From Sphingomonas sanxanigenens (GTDB lineage: Bacteria > Pseudomonadota > Alphaproteobacteria > Sphingomonadales > Sphingomonadaceae), in the NCBI GenBank assembly GCA_003240855.1, contig QFNN01000114.1, positions 1 to 9,345 on the forward strand: a stretch of DNA of 9,345 nucleotides, in the 5' to 3' direction. The position numbers and the translations under genes are program-made. Positions 1 to 7,259 of the stretch are shown piece by piece. The notes below the pieces were generated by a model. That model had not been told where the DNA came from, did not search any database, and saw only the letters and a program-made list of their open reading frames with translations. Positions within the stretch are counted from its first letter, which is position 1; every line of letters starts with the position of its first letter.

Positions 1-320
1 CGCGTCGACTTACCGCGGCCGCGGGTCGCGAAACGCTTCATCGTGATCGACTTGCCGACCGAAGCCTCGGCGACGACGAGCGCGTCGACATCGAGATTGT
101 GGTTGTTCTCCGCATTGGCGATGGCCGAGGCCAGAACCTTGCGGACGTCGACCGCCATCGCCTTCGTGGAGAAGGTGAGGATGTTGAGCGCGTCGCCGGC
201 CTTCTTGCCGCGGATCAGGCCCGCGACGAGGTTCAGCTTCTGCGCGCTGCCGCGCACCGAAGTATTGACCGCGAGTGCTTCCTTGTCGCCGACGCGACGG
301 GGTGCTGCTGGCTTGCCCAT
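1..320 (-). CDS. rplV: 50S ribosomal protein L22, 3' end cut by window edge
   Basis: L22 binds 23S rRNA, and its long beta-hairpin lines the peptide exit tunnel of the large subunit. The first 106 codons are present, starting MGKPAAPRRVGD, with the conserved core NLVAGLIRGKKAGDALNIL and the hairpin region ending MKRFATRGRGKST at the window edge. Alphaproteobacterial L22 is usually about 110-130 residues, so probably only the last few to about twenty residues are missing. The ATG lies one base after the rpsS stop, which indicates tight coupling within the S10 operon. An AAGGG about 11 nt upstream, inside the end of rpsS, is the likely ribosome binding site. Macrolide-resistance changes in other bacteria map to the hairpin; nothing abnormal is visible in the part shown. 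Confidence 0.96.
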   Translation of the reverse strand, partial: MGKPAAPRRVGDKEALAVNTSVRGSAQKLNLVAGLIRGKKAGDALNILTFSTKAMAVDVRKVLASAIANAENNHNLDVDALVVAEASVGKSITMKRFATRGRGKST

Positions 321-321
321 T

Positions 322-600
322 TTAGCGCTTGCCCTTCTTGTCGGCGGCGTGACCCGGGAAATAGCGGGTCGGCGCGAACTCGCCGAGCTTCATGCCGACC
401 ATGTCCTCGTTCACCGAGACGGGAACGAACTTGCGGCCGTTGTAGACGTTGAAGGTGAGACCCACGAACTGCGGCAGGATCGTCGAGCGGCGCGACCAGG
501 TCTTGATCGGCGCGCTGCGAGCACCGCCATCCTGTGCGGATTCGGCCTTCTTGAGCAGGTGGAGGTCCACGAACGGACCCTTCCAGACGGAACGAGCCAT
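322..600 (-). CDS. rpsS: 30S ribosomal protein S19
   Basis: S19 sits in the head of the small subunit, pairs with S13 and contacts the A-site finger of the large subunit. The 92-residue product is full length for the family. It begins MARSVWKGPFVDLHLLKK and carries the typical TWSRRSTILPQFVGLTFNVYNG core, the VGMKLGEFAPTR segment and a basic C-terminus ending DKKGKR. The start lies 3 nt after the rplB stop, and an AAGAAGGG sequence formed by the last rplB codons serves as a modest ribosome binding site. It is co-transcribed between rplB and rplV, as in most bacteria. Confidence 0.98.
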   Translation of the reverse strand: MARSVWKGPFVDLHLLKKAESAQDGGARSAPIKTWSRRSTILPQFVGLTFNVYNGRKFVPVSVNEDMVGMKLGEFAPTRYFPGHAADKKGKR

Positions 601-603
601 CGT

Positions 604-1440
604 TTAGCCCTTCTTCTTCGCGTGACGCGACCGGATGATGAACTTGTCGGTCGACTTGTTGTGACGGGTGCGCGCACCCTTGGTCGGCTTGCCCCACGGG
701 GTGACCGGATGACGGCCGCCCGAGGTCCGGCCTTCACCACCGCCGTGCGGGTGGTCGACCGGGTTCTTCGCGACGCCGCGGGTCAGCGGGCGCTTGCCCA
801 TCCAACGGCTGCGGCCCGCCTTGGCGAAGTTCTGGTTCGCGTTGTCGGGGTTCGACACCGCGCCCACCGTCGCCATGCAATCCGAGCGAATGTAGCGCTG
901 CTCGCCCGAGTTCAGGCGAACGATCACCATGCCGCGGTCACGACCGACGACCTGCACATAAGTGCCCGCCGAACGCGCGATCTGACCGCCCTTGCCCGGC
1001 TTCATCTCCACATTGTGGACGATGGTGCCGACCGGCATCTGGCCCAGCTCCATGGCGTTGCCCGGCTTCACGTCGGTCTTTTTGCCCGCGACGACGCTGT
1101 CGCCGACGCCCAGGCGCTGCGGCGCCAGGATGTAGGCCAGCTCGCCATCCTCATACTTGACGAGGGCGATGAACGCAGTGCGATTGGGATCATATTCGAT
1201 CCGCTCGACCACGGCCGGGGCGTCCCACTTGCGGCGCTTGAAATCGATGATGCGATAGCGCTGCTTGTGGCCGCCGGCGATGCCGCGCGACGTGACGTGA
1301 CCCTTGTTGTTGCGGCCACCGGTCTTGCGCTTGCCTTCGGTCAGAGCCTTGACGGGCTTGCCCTTGTGGAGCGCAGACTTGTCGACGAGGATCAGGCCGC
1401 GGCGGGCCGGGCTCGTCGGGTTGTAATGCTTGAGCGCCAT
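604..1440 (-). CDS. rplB: 50S ribosomal protein L2
   Basis: L2 is a primary 23S rRNA-binding protein needed for subunit association and for building the peptidyl-transferase region. The 278-residue protein has the usual length. The N-terminal OB-like part includes GGRNNKGHVTSRGIAGGHKQRYR (residues 41-63, conserved RNA-binding loop). The C-terminal part holds VDHPHGGGEGR at 228-238, with His230 matching the conserved histidine (E. coli His229) near the peptidyl-transferase centre. The tail ends in the basic SRHAKKKG. It starts 4 nt after the rplW stop and has only a weak ribosome binding site (GGGAATC), so translational coupling to rplW is likely. Nothing unusual is seen in the sequence. Confidence 0.98.
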   Translation of the reverse strand: MALKHYNPTSPARRGLILVDKSALHKGKPVKALTEGKRKTGGRNNKGHVTSRGIAGGHKQRYRIIDFKRRKWDAPAVVERIEYDPNRTAFIALVKYEDGELAYILAPQRLGVGDSVVAGKKTDVKPGNAMELGQMPVGTIVHNVEMKPGKGGQIARSAGTYVQVVGRDRGMVIVRLNSGEQRYIRSDCMATVGAVSNPDNANQNFAKAGRSRWMGKRPLTRGVAKNPVDHPHGGGEGRTSGGRHPVTPWGKPTKGARTRHNKSTDKFIIRSRHAKKKG

Positions 1441-1444
1441 CGGA

Positions 1445-1762
1445 TCAGATTCCCGTCGTCACGTCGATGGACTGGCCCTCGGCCAGCGTCACGATCGCCT
1501 TCTTCACGTCCGAACGCGTGTAGGGCTTGCCCTTCCAGCGCTTGGTCTTGCCCTTCTGCACCAGCGTGTTCACGCCGGTGACGGTCACGCCGAACAGCGC
1601 CTCGACCGCCGCCTTGATCTGCGGCTTGGAAGCATCGCCGGCGACCTTGAAGACCACCGCGTTGTGCTCGGAGAGAAGGGTCGACTTCTCGGTGATGTGC
1701 GGCGCCACGACCACGTCATAGTGACGGTTGTCGATCGCAGCCGCGTCCTTCTTCTTAGCCAT
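1445..1762 (-). CDS. rplW: 50S ribosomal protein L23
   Basis: L23 lies at the exit of the peptide tunnel and is the docking site for trigger factor and SRP. With the ATG at 1762 the protein has 105 residues, starting MAKKKDAAAIDNRHYDVVV. A longer reading frame exists upstream, but its 18 extra residues are out-of-frame rplD sequence, and a GGAGG lies 9 nt before the chosen ATG. The motif APHITEKS (residues 20-27) is typical; Glu25 lines up with E. coli L23 Glu18, which contacts trigger factor. The KGKTKRWKGKPYTRSDVKKAIV stretch is the conserved RNA-binding extension. The start overlaps the end of rplD by 8 nt (ATGGCTAA), which implies translational coupling. Confidence 0.97.
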   Translation of the reverse strand: MAKKKDAAAIDNRHYDVVVAPHITEKSTLLSEHNAVVFKVAGDASKPQIKAAVEALFGVTVTGVNTLVQKGKTKRWKGKPYTRSDVKKAIVTLAEGQSIDVTTGI

Positions 1763-2381
1763 TGAGGCGCGCCTCCAGCTTTTCGACAGCGGCGCGGGTG
1801 AGCACCAGCGTGTCATGCTTCAGGATGTCGTAGACGTTGGCGCCGATGGTCGGCAGCACGTTGACGCCGATCAGGTTGCCCGAGGCCAGCGCGAAGCTGT
1901 TGTCCACGGTGTCGCCGTCGATGACCAGCGCGGTCTTGCCGAAGCCGAGCTTGGCGAGATCGGCGGCAAGCGCCTTGGTCTTGCCGTCCTTCACGGTCAG
2001 CGTGTCCATGACGATCAGCGAACCGGCCTTGGCGTGGGTCGACAGCGCCATCTTCAGGCCGAGCGCACGAACCTTCTTGTTCAGCGACGGGTTGAAGTCG
2101 CGGACGCGGGCGCCGTGAGCCTTACCACCGCCGATAAAGACGGGAGCGCGACGATCGCCATGACGGGCGGTGCCGCCGCCCTTCTGGCGACCGAACTTCT
2201 TGCCCGAACGCGCGACATCGCTGCGCTCGCGCGTGCCGCGAGCAGTGCCCCGGCGCTTTTCGAGCTGCCAGGTGACGACGCGGTGAAGGATGTCGGCGCG
2301 GGGCTCGAGGCCGAAAATCTCGTCCTTGAGCTCGATGTCGCCGCCGCCCTTGGCGTCGAGGGTCTGAACCTTGACCTTCAT
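1755..2381 (-). CDS. rplD: 50S ribosomal protein L4
   Basis: L4 binds domain I of 23S rRNA, and its extended loop forms the exit-tunnel constriction together with L22. In enterobacteria L4 is also the autogenous regulator of the S10 operon. The 208-residue product is normal length, starting MKVKVQTLDAKGGGD. The tunnel loop corresponds to the glycine/arginine-rich part GKKFGRQKGGGTARHGD, roughly residues 60-76. The globular C-terminal half includes LGLKMALSTHAKAGSLIVMD and ends LEARLNG. A strong AGGAAGG ribosome binding site, 6 nt before the ATG, is formed by the last codons of rplC. Whether L4 regulates this operon as in E. coli is not shown by the sequence; the structured gap upstream of rplC is one possible target. 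Confidence 0.97.
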   Translation of the reverse strand: MKVKVQTLDAKGGGDIELKDEIFGLEPRADILHRVVTWQLEKRRGTARGTRERSDVARSGKKFGRQKGGGTARHGDRRAPVFIGGGKAHGARVRDFNPSLNKKVRALGLKMALSTHAKAGSLIVMDTLTVKDGKTKALAADLAKLGFGKTALVIDGDTVDNSFALASGNLIGVNVLPTIGANVYDILKHDTLVLTRAAVEKLEARLNG

Positions 2382-2383
2382 GA

Positions 2384-3139
2384 TCAGCCTTCCTGGGTCT
2401 CGGTGGTGGCGTCAGCCTGCGCCTCGGCCGGGGCCGGGGTGTTGGCGGCGTCATTGCTGTTGGCGGCCTGCTTGACGCTGGCCGGGTACGGCGCGTCGGC
2501 ATGGCGCGGCACCTTCACCGCATCCTTGACGATCAGCCAGGCGCCCTTGTGACCGGGCACCGAACCCTTGACGAAGATCAGCCCGCGCTCGACGTCGGTG
2601 CGGACGACTTCTAGATTCTGCTGGGTGCGCTGACGGTCGCCCATGTGGCCGGCCATCTTCTTGTTCTTAAAGACGCGGCCCGGATCCTGGCGGTTGCCGG
2701 TCGAACCGTGCGAACGGTGCGAGACCGAGACGCCGTGCGTCGCGCGCAGACCGCCGAAGCCCCAACGCTTCATGGCGCCCGCAAAGCCCTTGCCCTGCGT
2801 CTGGCCCGAGATGTCGACCAACTGGCCGGCGACGAAGTGGTCAGCCGCGATTTCCGCACCGACGTCGAGGAGCGCATCCTCGGCGACGCGGAACTCGACG
2901 AGACGCGCCTTCGGCTCCACCTCGGCCTTGCCGAAGTGGCCGCGCTGCGGCTTGGCGACATTCTTTGCCTTCGCGACGCCGGCGCCGAGCTGGACCGCGA
3001 CATAACCGTCACGATCGGCTTCCTTGCGCGCGACAACCTGGAGACCGTCGAGCTGCAGGACGGTGACCGGCACGTGGCGGCCATCCTCCTGGAACAGGCG
3101 GGTCATGCCCATCTTCTTCGCGATCACGCCTGTGCGCAT
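2384..3139 (-). CDS. rplC: 50S ribosomal protein L3 with low-complexity C-terminal tail
   Basis: L3 is an early-assembling 23S rRNA-binding protein whose internal loop reaches the peptidyl-transferase centre. The conserved core covers residues 1 to about 212 (MRTGVIAKKMGMTRLF at the start; GNRQDPGRVFKNKKMAGHMG at 149-168). Gln151 in that loop aligns with the glutamine methylated by PrmB in E. coli L3. After the core comes a tail of about 35 residues rich in Ala, Asn, Thr, Gln and acidic residues, ending TTETQEG. E. coli L3 has 209 residues and lacks this tail. The ATG is preceded by AAGGA with about 8 nt spacing. The gene follows a 253-nt structured gap after rpsJ instead of abutting it, so its expression may be set separately from rpsJ. 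Confidence 0.97.
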   Translation of the reverse strand: MRTGVIAKKMGMTRLFQEDGRHVPVTVLQLDGLQVVARKEADRDGYVAVQLGAGVAKAKNVAKPQRGHFGKAEVEPKARLVEFRVAEDALLDVGAEIAADHFVAGQLVDISGQTQGKGFAGAMKRWGFGGLRATHGVSVSHRSHGSTGNRQDPGRVFKNKKMAGHMGDRQRTQQNLEVVRTDVERGLIFVKGSVPGHKGAWLIVKDAVKVPRHADAPYPASVKQAANSNDAANTPAPAEAQADATTETQEG

Positions 3140-3162
3140 GATCCAATTCCTTCCAAACAGAG

Positions 3163-3184
3163 GCTCGCGAACGAAGCCGCGAGC
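3163..3184 (-). promoter_or_regulatory. Stem-loop upstream of the rplC ribosome binding site
   Basis: A perfect 7-bp inverted repeat (GCTCGCG / CGCGAGC) flanks an 8-nt loop. It ends about 10 nt before the AAGGAA ribosome binding site of rplC. It could tune translation initiation of L3 or protect the 5' end of a processed message. No protein target can be named. Confidence 0.45.
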
Positions 3185-3193
3185 GTGCCAACG

Positions 3194-3223
3194 AAAAAGG
3201 CCCCAGTCAGAAAGACCAGAGCC
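3194..3223 (-). terminator. Terminator-like hairpin between rpsJ and rplC (possible attenuator)
   Basis: In the transcript, arms GGCTCTGGTC and GACTGGGGCC pair over 10 bp (three G-U pairs) around a TTTCT loop and are followed at once by five Us. This is the layout of a rho-independent terminator. It lies in the middle of the S10 operon, 55 nt before rplC, so full termination would starve the ribosome of L3 and everything downstream. Partial or regulated termination is the more sensible reading. Confidence 0.55.
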
Positions 3224-3240
3224 AGCCCAATGTCCAAAGC

Positions 3241-3288
3241 CCCCGTCAGGGCCAGTTTTTCCGCTTCATCATAAAGCGAAAGACGGGG
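3241..3288 (-). promoter_or_regulatory. Closed stem-loop domain before the internal terminator
   Basis: A 7-bp base stem (CCCCGTC / GACGGGG) encloses a second hairpin with CGCTT / AAGCG and a 7-nt loop, extended by flanking T/A pairs across one bulge. It ends 17 nt before the terminator-like hairpin. A GGCCC inside it (3253-3249) can alternatively pair with GGGCC in the 3' arm of that terminator (3203-3199), which would make the two folds compete. Confidence 0.4.
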
Positions 3289-3354
3289 ACTCGGTCGCCA
3301 GCATGCTGGCCGGTATCCCTACTCTTTCCACCCCGGCCGGAGCCGGAATGAGAG

Positions 3355-3379
3355 CCGCGCGGCCGAATCAACCGCGCGG
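3355..3379 (-). repeat. Inverted repeat just after the rpsJ stop
   Basis: Two copies of the self-complementary octamer CCGCGCGG are separated by 9 nt, giving an 8-bp GC stem 13 nt after the rpsJ stop codon. There is no U tract after it, so it is not a standard terminator. It could block 3' exonucleases after mRNA cleavage or be part of the leader fold. Confidence 0.4.
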
Positions 3380-3392
3380 GGAAGGCGGCCTC

Positions 3393-3704
3393 TTAGGCCA
3401 GTTTGATCTCAACATCAACACCCGCCGCGAGATCGAGCTTCATCAGCGCGTCGACGGTCTGCGGAGTCGGCTGAACGATGTCGAGCATGCGCTTGTAGGT
3501 GCGCACCTCGAACTGCTCGCGCGACTTCTTGTCGATGTGGGGGCCACGGTTGACCGTGAACTTCTCAATGCGCGTCGGCAGCGGAATGGGGCCGCGAATG
3601 AGGGCGCCGGTACGACGGGCCGTGTCGGCGATGTCGCCGGTGGCCTGATCCAGCACACGATGATCGAACGCCTTGAGGCGAATCCGGATATTCTGCGTTT
3701 CCAT
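3393..3704 (-). CDS. rpsJ: 30S ribosomal protein S10 (NusE)
   Basis: S10 belongs to the head of the small subunit and also acts as NusE, which with NusB takes part in transcription antitermination. From the ATG at 3704 it has 103 residues, starting METQNIRIRLKAFDHRVLD, the standard length and beginning for the family. A GTG two codons earlier (3710) would give VDMETQ; the ATG is preferred by family convention, because neither start has a good Shine-Dalgarno sequence. Conserved blocks include GPIPLPTRIEKFTVNRGPHIDKKSREQFE and the C-terminal VDALMKLDLAAGVDVEIKLA. It follows tuf after a strong terminator and is separated from rplC by a 253-nt structured gap, so it sits transcriptionally between the two clusters. 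Confidence 0.97.
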   Translation of the reverse strand: METQNIRIRLKAFDHRVLDQATGDIADTARRTGALIRGPIPLPTRIEKFTVNRGPHIDKKSREQFEVRTYKRMLDIVQPTPQTVDALMKLDLAAGVDVEIKLA

Positions 3705-3750
3705 GTCCACTACCGATGCGAAAGAGCCATGCCCGTATGGTCGGGCTTCA

Positions 3751-3792
3751 CAAATTAAGGCCGCCCGACTCCCTTCCGGGAATCGGGCGGCC
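3751..3792 (-). terminator. Intrinsic terminator after tuf
   Basis: In the transcript a 15-bp stem (GGCCGCCCGATTCCC with its complement, one G-U pair) closes a GGAA tetraloop of GNRA type and is followed by TTAATTTG. It begins 11 nt after the tuf stop codon. This is the strongest hairpin in the window and should end most str-operon transcripts before rpsJ. Confidence 0.85.
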
Positions 3793-3803
3793 CAAACGCT
3801 ATA

Positions 3804-4994
<1,191 letters not shown>

Positions 4995-5028
4995 TTTTCC
5001 TTACCTTCTTTCAGATCATTTTCTTCGA

Positions 5029-5052
5029 GCGCGCCGCCCGATGCGGACGCGC
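5029..5052 (-). repeat. Stem-loop in the fusA-tuf gap
   Basis: In the transcript GCGCG and CCGC pair with GCGG and CGCGC, giving 9 bp with one bulged base and a 5-nt loop. No U tract follows; an A-rich stretch and the tuf ribosome binding site come next. It may mark an RNA processing or stability site that helps raise EF-Tu output above EF-G, but this is inference. Confidence 0.35.
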
Positions 5053-5072
5053 CCATAACCACAATTTTCGCG

Positions 5073-7166
5073 TTACGCCAGCTTCGCCTTCACTTCGTCC
5101 GCAACGTTCTGCGGCACTTCGTCATAGTGCGAGAACTGCATCGAGTATTGGGCGCGGCCCTGCGTGAACGAACGGAGCTGGTTCACATAACCGAACATGT
5201 TCGCCAGCGGGACCATGGCCTCGACGGACTGCGCGTTGCCGCGCGTGTCGGTGCCCTGGATCTGGCCGCGACGGCTGTTCATGTCGCCGATGACGTCGCC
5301 CAGATAATCTTCCGGGGTGACGACCTCGACCTTCATGATCGGCTCGAGCAGCTTGATGCCGGCCTTCTGGGCCACTTCACGCATCGCGCCGCGGGCGCAG
5401 ATTTCAAAGGCCAGCGCCGACGAGTCGACGTCGTGATAGGCGCCGTCCGTCAGGTGAACCTCGAAGTCGATGATCGGGAAGCCGATCAGCGAACCGGTCT
5501 CGGCGGTCTCGCGGAAGCCCTTCTCGACCGAGGGAATATATTCGCGCGGAATGTTGCCGCCCTTCACCTCGTCGAAGAACTGGAAGCCCGAACCACGCTC
5601 GCCGGGGACCACGGTCACCTTCACGCGGCCGAACTGGCCCGAGCCGCCCGACTGCTTCTTGTGGGTATAGTCCACGTCCACCTTCTTCGCGAGATATTCG
5701 CGATAGGCGACCTGCGGCGCGCCGACATTGGCCTCGACCTTGAACTCGCGCTTCATACGATCGACGAGAATCTCGAGGTGGAGTTCGCCCATCCCCTTGA
5801 TGATCGTCTGGCCCGATTCGTGATCGGTCGAAACGCGGAACGAGGGATCCTCGGCGGCCAGGCGGTTGAGCGCGATGCCCATCTTTTCCTGGTCGGCCTT
5901 GGTCTTGGGCTCCACCGACAGTTCGATGACCGGTTCCGGGAACTCCATGCGCTCCAGGATGATCGGGTTCGCCGGGTCGCACAGCGTATCGCCCGTCGTG
6001 GTCTCCTTGAGGCCCGCGATCGCGACGATGTCGCCGGCGCGCGCTTCCTCGATGTCCTCACGCGAGTTCGCGTGCATCAGGAGCATGCGGCCGATCTTCT
6101 CTTTCTTGTCCTTCACCGAGTTCAGGTAGCTGCCCTTGGCGAGCGTGCCCGAATAGATGCGCGCGAAGGTGAGCGAGCCGACGAACGGGTCGTTCATGAT
6201 CTTGAACGCGAGCAGCGACAGCGGCGCGGTGTCCGAAGCCGGACGCGAATCGGGGGTCTCGCCGTCGAGCTTCACGCCCTGCACGTCGGGAATGTCGAGC
6301 GGGCTCGGCAGATAGTCGACTACGGCGTCGAGCAAGGGCTGCACGCCCTTGTTCTTGAACGCCGAGCCGCAGACGATCGGCACGAAATCCATGGCCAGCG
6401 TGCCCTTGCGGATCAGCTTCTTGAGCGTCGCCGTGTCGGGCTCGTTGCCCTCAAGATACGCTTCCATGACATCGTCGTCCTGCTCGACGACCATCTCGAT
6501 CAGATCGCTGCGATACTTGGCCGCCTTTTCGACCATGTCCGCGGGAATGTCCTGATATTCAAACTTCGCGCCCAGGCTCTCCTCGAGCCAGATGATCGCG
6601 CGATTCTCGACCAGATCGACCAGGCCCTTGAACCCGCCCTCGATTCCGATCGGCAGATACAGCACCGCCGGACGCGCGCCGAGACGCTCGATGATCGAAT
6701 CGACGCAATAATAGAAATCGGCGCCGGTGCGGTCGAGCTTGTTGACGAAGCACATCCGCGGAACCTTGTACTTGTCCGCCTGACGCCACACCGTTTCCGA
6801 CTGCGGCTCCACGCCGGCGACGCCGTCGAAGCAGGCCACCGCACCGTCGAGCACGCGCAGCGAACGCTCGACTTCGATCGTGAAGTCGACGTGCCCCGGG
6901 GTGTCGATGATGTTGATCAGATGCTCTTCGCCCTTGCCCTCTTCCGCGCGCCACTTGCAGGTGGTCGCCGCCGAGGTGATGGTGATGCCGCGTTCCTGCT
7001 CCTGCTCCATCCAGTCCATCGTCGCCGTGCCTTCGTGCACTTCGCCGATCTTGTAGGACTTGCCGGTGTAATAGAGGATGCGCTCCGTCGTCGTCGTCTT
7101 GCCGGCGTCGATGTGCGCCATGATGCCGATGTTGCGGTAGCGCTCGAGCGGATGGCTGCGGGCCAT
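5073..7166 (-). CDS. fusA: Translation elongation factor G
   Basis: EF-G is the GTPase that drives ribosomal translocation and, with RRF, ribosome recycling. The 697-residue product is full length (E. coli 704). G1 AHIDAGKT is at 17-24, switch I RGITI around 59-63, G3 DTPGH at 88-92 and G4 NKLD at 142-145. The later domains include the domain III stretch GMGELHLEILVDRMKREF, the domain IV DVDSSALAFEICARGAMREV, and a domain V with GDVIGDMNSRRGQIQG. The ATG is preceded by AAGGA with 7 nt spacing. It follows rpsG by 93 nt and precedes tuf by 78 nt. The protein looks like the housekeeping translocase, not the mitochondrial-type EF-G2 or a tetracycline-protection paralogue, because it sits in the str operon and has all canonical motifs. 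Confidence 0.99.
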   Translation of the reverse strand: MARSHPLERYRNIGIMAHIDAGKTTTTERILYYTGKSYKIGEVHEGTATMDWMEQEQERGITITSAATTCKWRAEEGKGEEHLINIIDTPGHVDFTIEVERSLRVLDGAVACFDGVAGVEPQSETVWRQADKYKVPRMCFVNKLDRTGADFYYCVDSIIERLGARPAVLYLPIGIEGGFKGLVDLVENRAIIWLEESLGAKFEYQDIPADMVEKAAKYRSDLIEMVVEQDDDVMEAYLEGNEPDTATLKKLIRKGTLAMDFVPIVCGSAFKNKGVQPLLDAVVDYLPSPLDIPDVQGVKLDGETPDSRPASDTAPLSLLAFKIMNDPFVGSLTFARIYSGTLAKGSYLNSVKDKKEKIGRMLLMHANSREDIEEARAGDIVAIAGLKETTTGDTLCDPANPIILERMEFPEPVIELSVEPKTKADQEKMGIALNRLAAEDPSFRVSTDHESGQTIIKGMGELHLEILVDRMKREFKVEANVGAPQVAYREYLAKKVDVDYTHKKQSGGSGQFGRVKVTVVPGERGSGFQFFDEVKGGNIPREYIPSVEKGFRETAETGSLIGFPIIDFEVHLTDGAYHDVDSSALAFEICARGAMREVAQKAGIKLLEPIMKVEVVTPEDYLGDVIGDMNSRRGQIQGTDTRGNAQSVEAMVPLANMFGYVNQLRSFTQGRAQYSMQFSHYDEVPQNVADEVKAKLA

Positions 7167-7186
7167 TTCAGGTTCCTTAGCGATGC

Positions 7187-7211
7187 GGGGAACCGGACGA
7201 TCCGGCTCCCC
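7187..7211 (-). repeat. Strong stem-loop in the rpsG-fusA gap
   Basis: GGGGAGCCGGA and TCCGGTTCCCC form an 11-bp stem (one G-U pair) around a TCG loop, ending about 6 nt before the AAGGA ribosome binding site of fusA. A second small hairpin (GGTAA / TTACC, 7234-7220) lies just before it. There is no U tract, so a terminator is unlikely; translational control or RNA processing between rpsG and fusA is possible. Confidence 0.45.
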
Positions 7212-7259
7212 AATATGTAGGTAAGAAAATTACCAGCGCCAGCATTGCCAGCGCCGATA

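Larger units (their letters stand above)
3140..3392 (-). promoter_or_regulatory. Structured rpsJ-rplC intercistronic region, candidate leader/attenuator
   Basis: This 253-nt noncoding stretch lies within an otherwise tightly packed S10 operon. In transcript order it holds an 8-bp inverted repeat (3379-3355), a small GC hairpin (3346-3333), a perfect 14-nt palindrome GCCAGCATGCTGGC (3310-3297), a closed domain with a 7-bp base stem (3288-3241), a terminator-like hairpin with five Us (3223-3194), and a hairpin just before the rplC ribosome binding site (3184-3163). No convincing promoter was found; a TATGAT near 3271 lacks a good -35 hexamer. The arrangement suggests control of rplC and downstream genes, possibly by an r-protein such as L4, but that is inference. 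Confidence 0.5.

Noticed and set aside
43..1581. Plus-strand open frame of 512 codons opposite rplV, rpsS, rplB and rplW
   Set aside because: It is the complement shadow of four r-protein genes; composition is typical of antisense high-GC frames and it shows no known motif.
3711..3737. Short minus-strand ORF MALSHR ending at a TAG just before rpsJ
   Set aside because: Six codons without a ribosome binding site; its closeness to the rpsJ start is the only hint and is easily due to chance.
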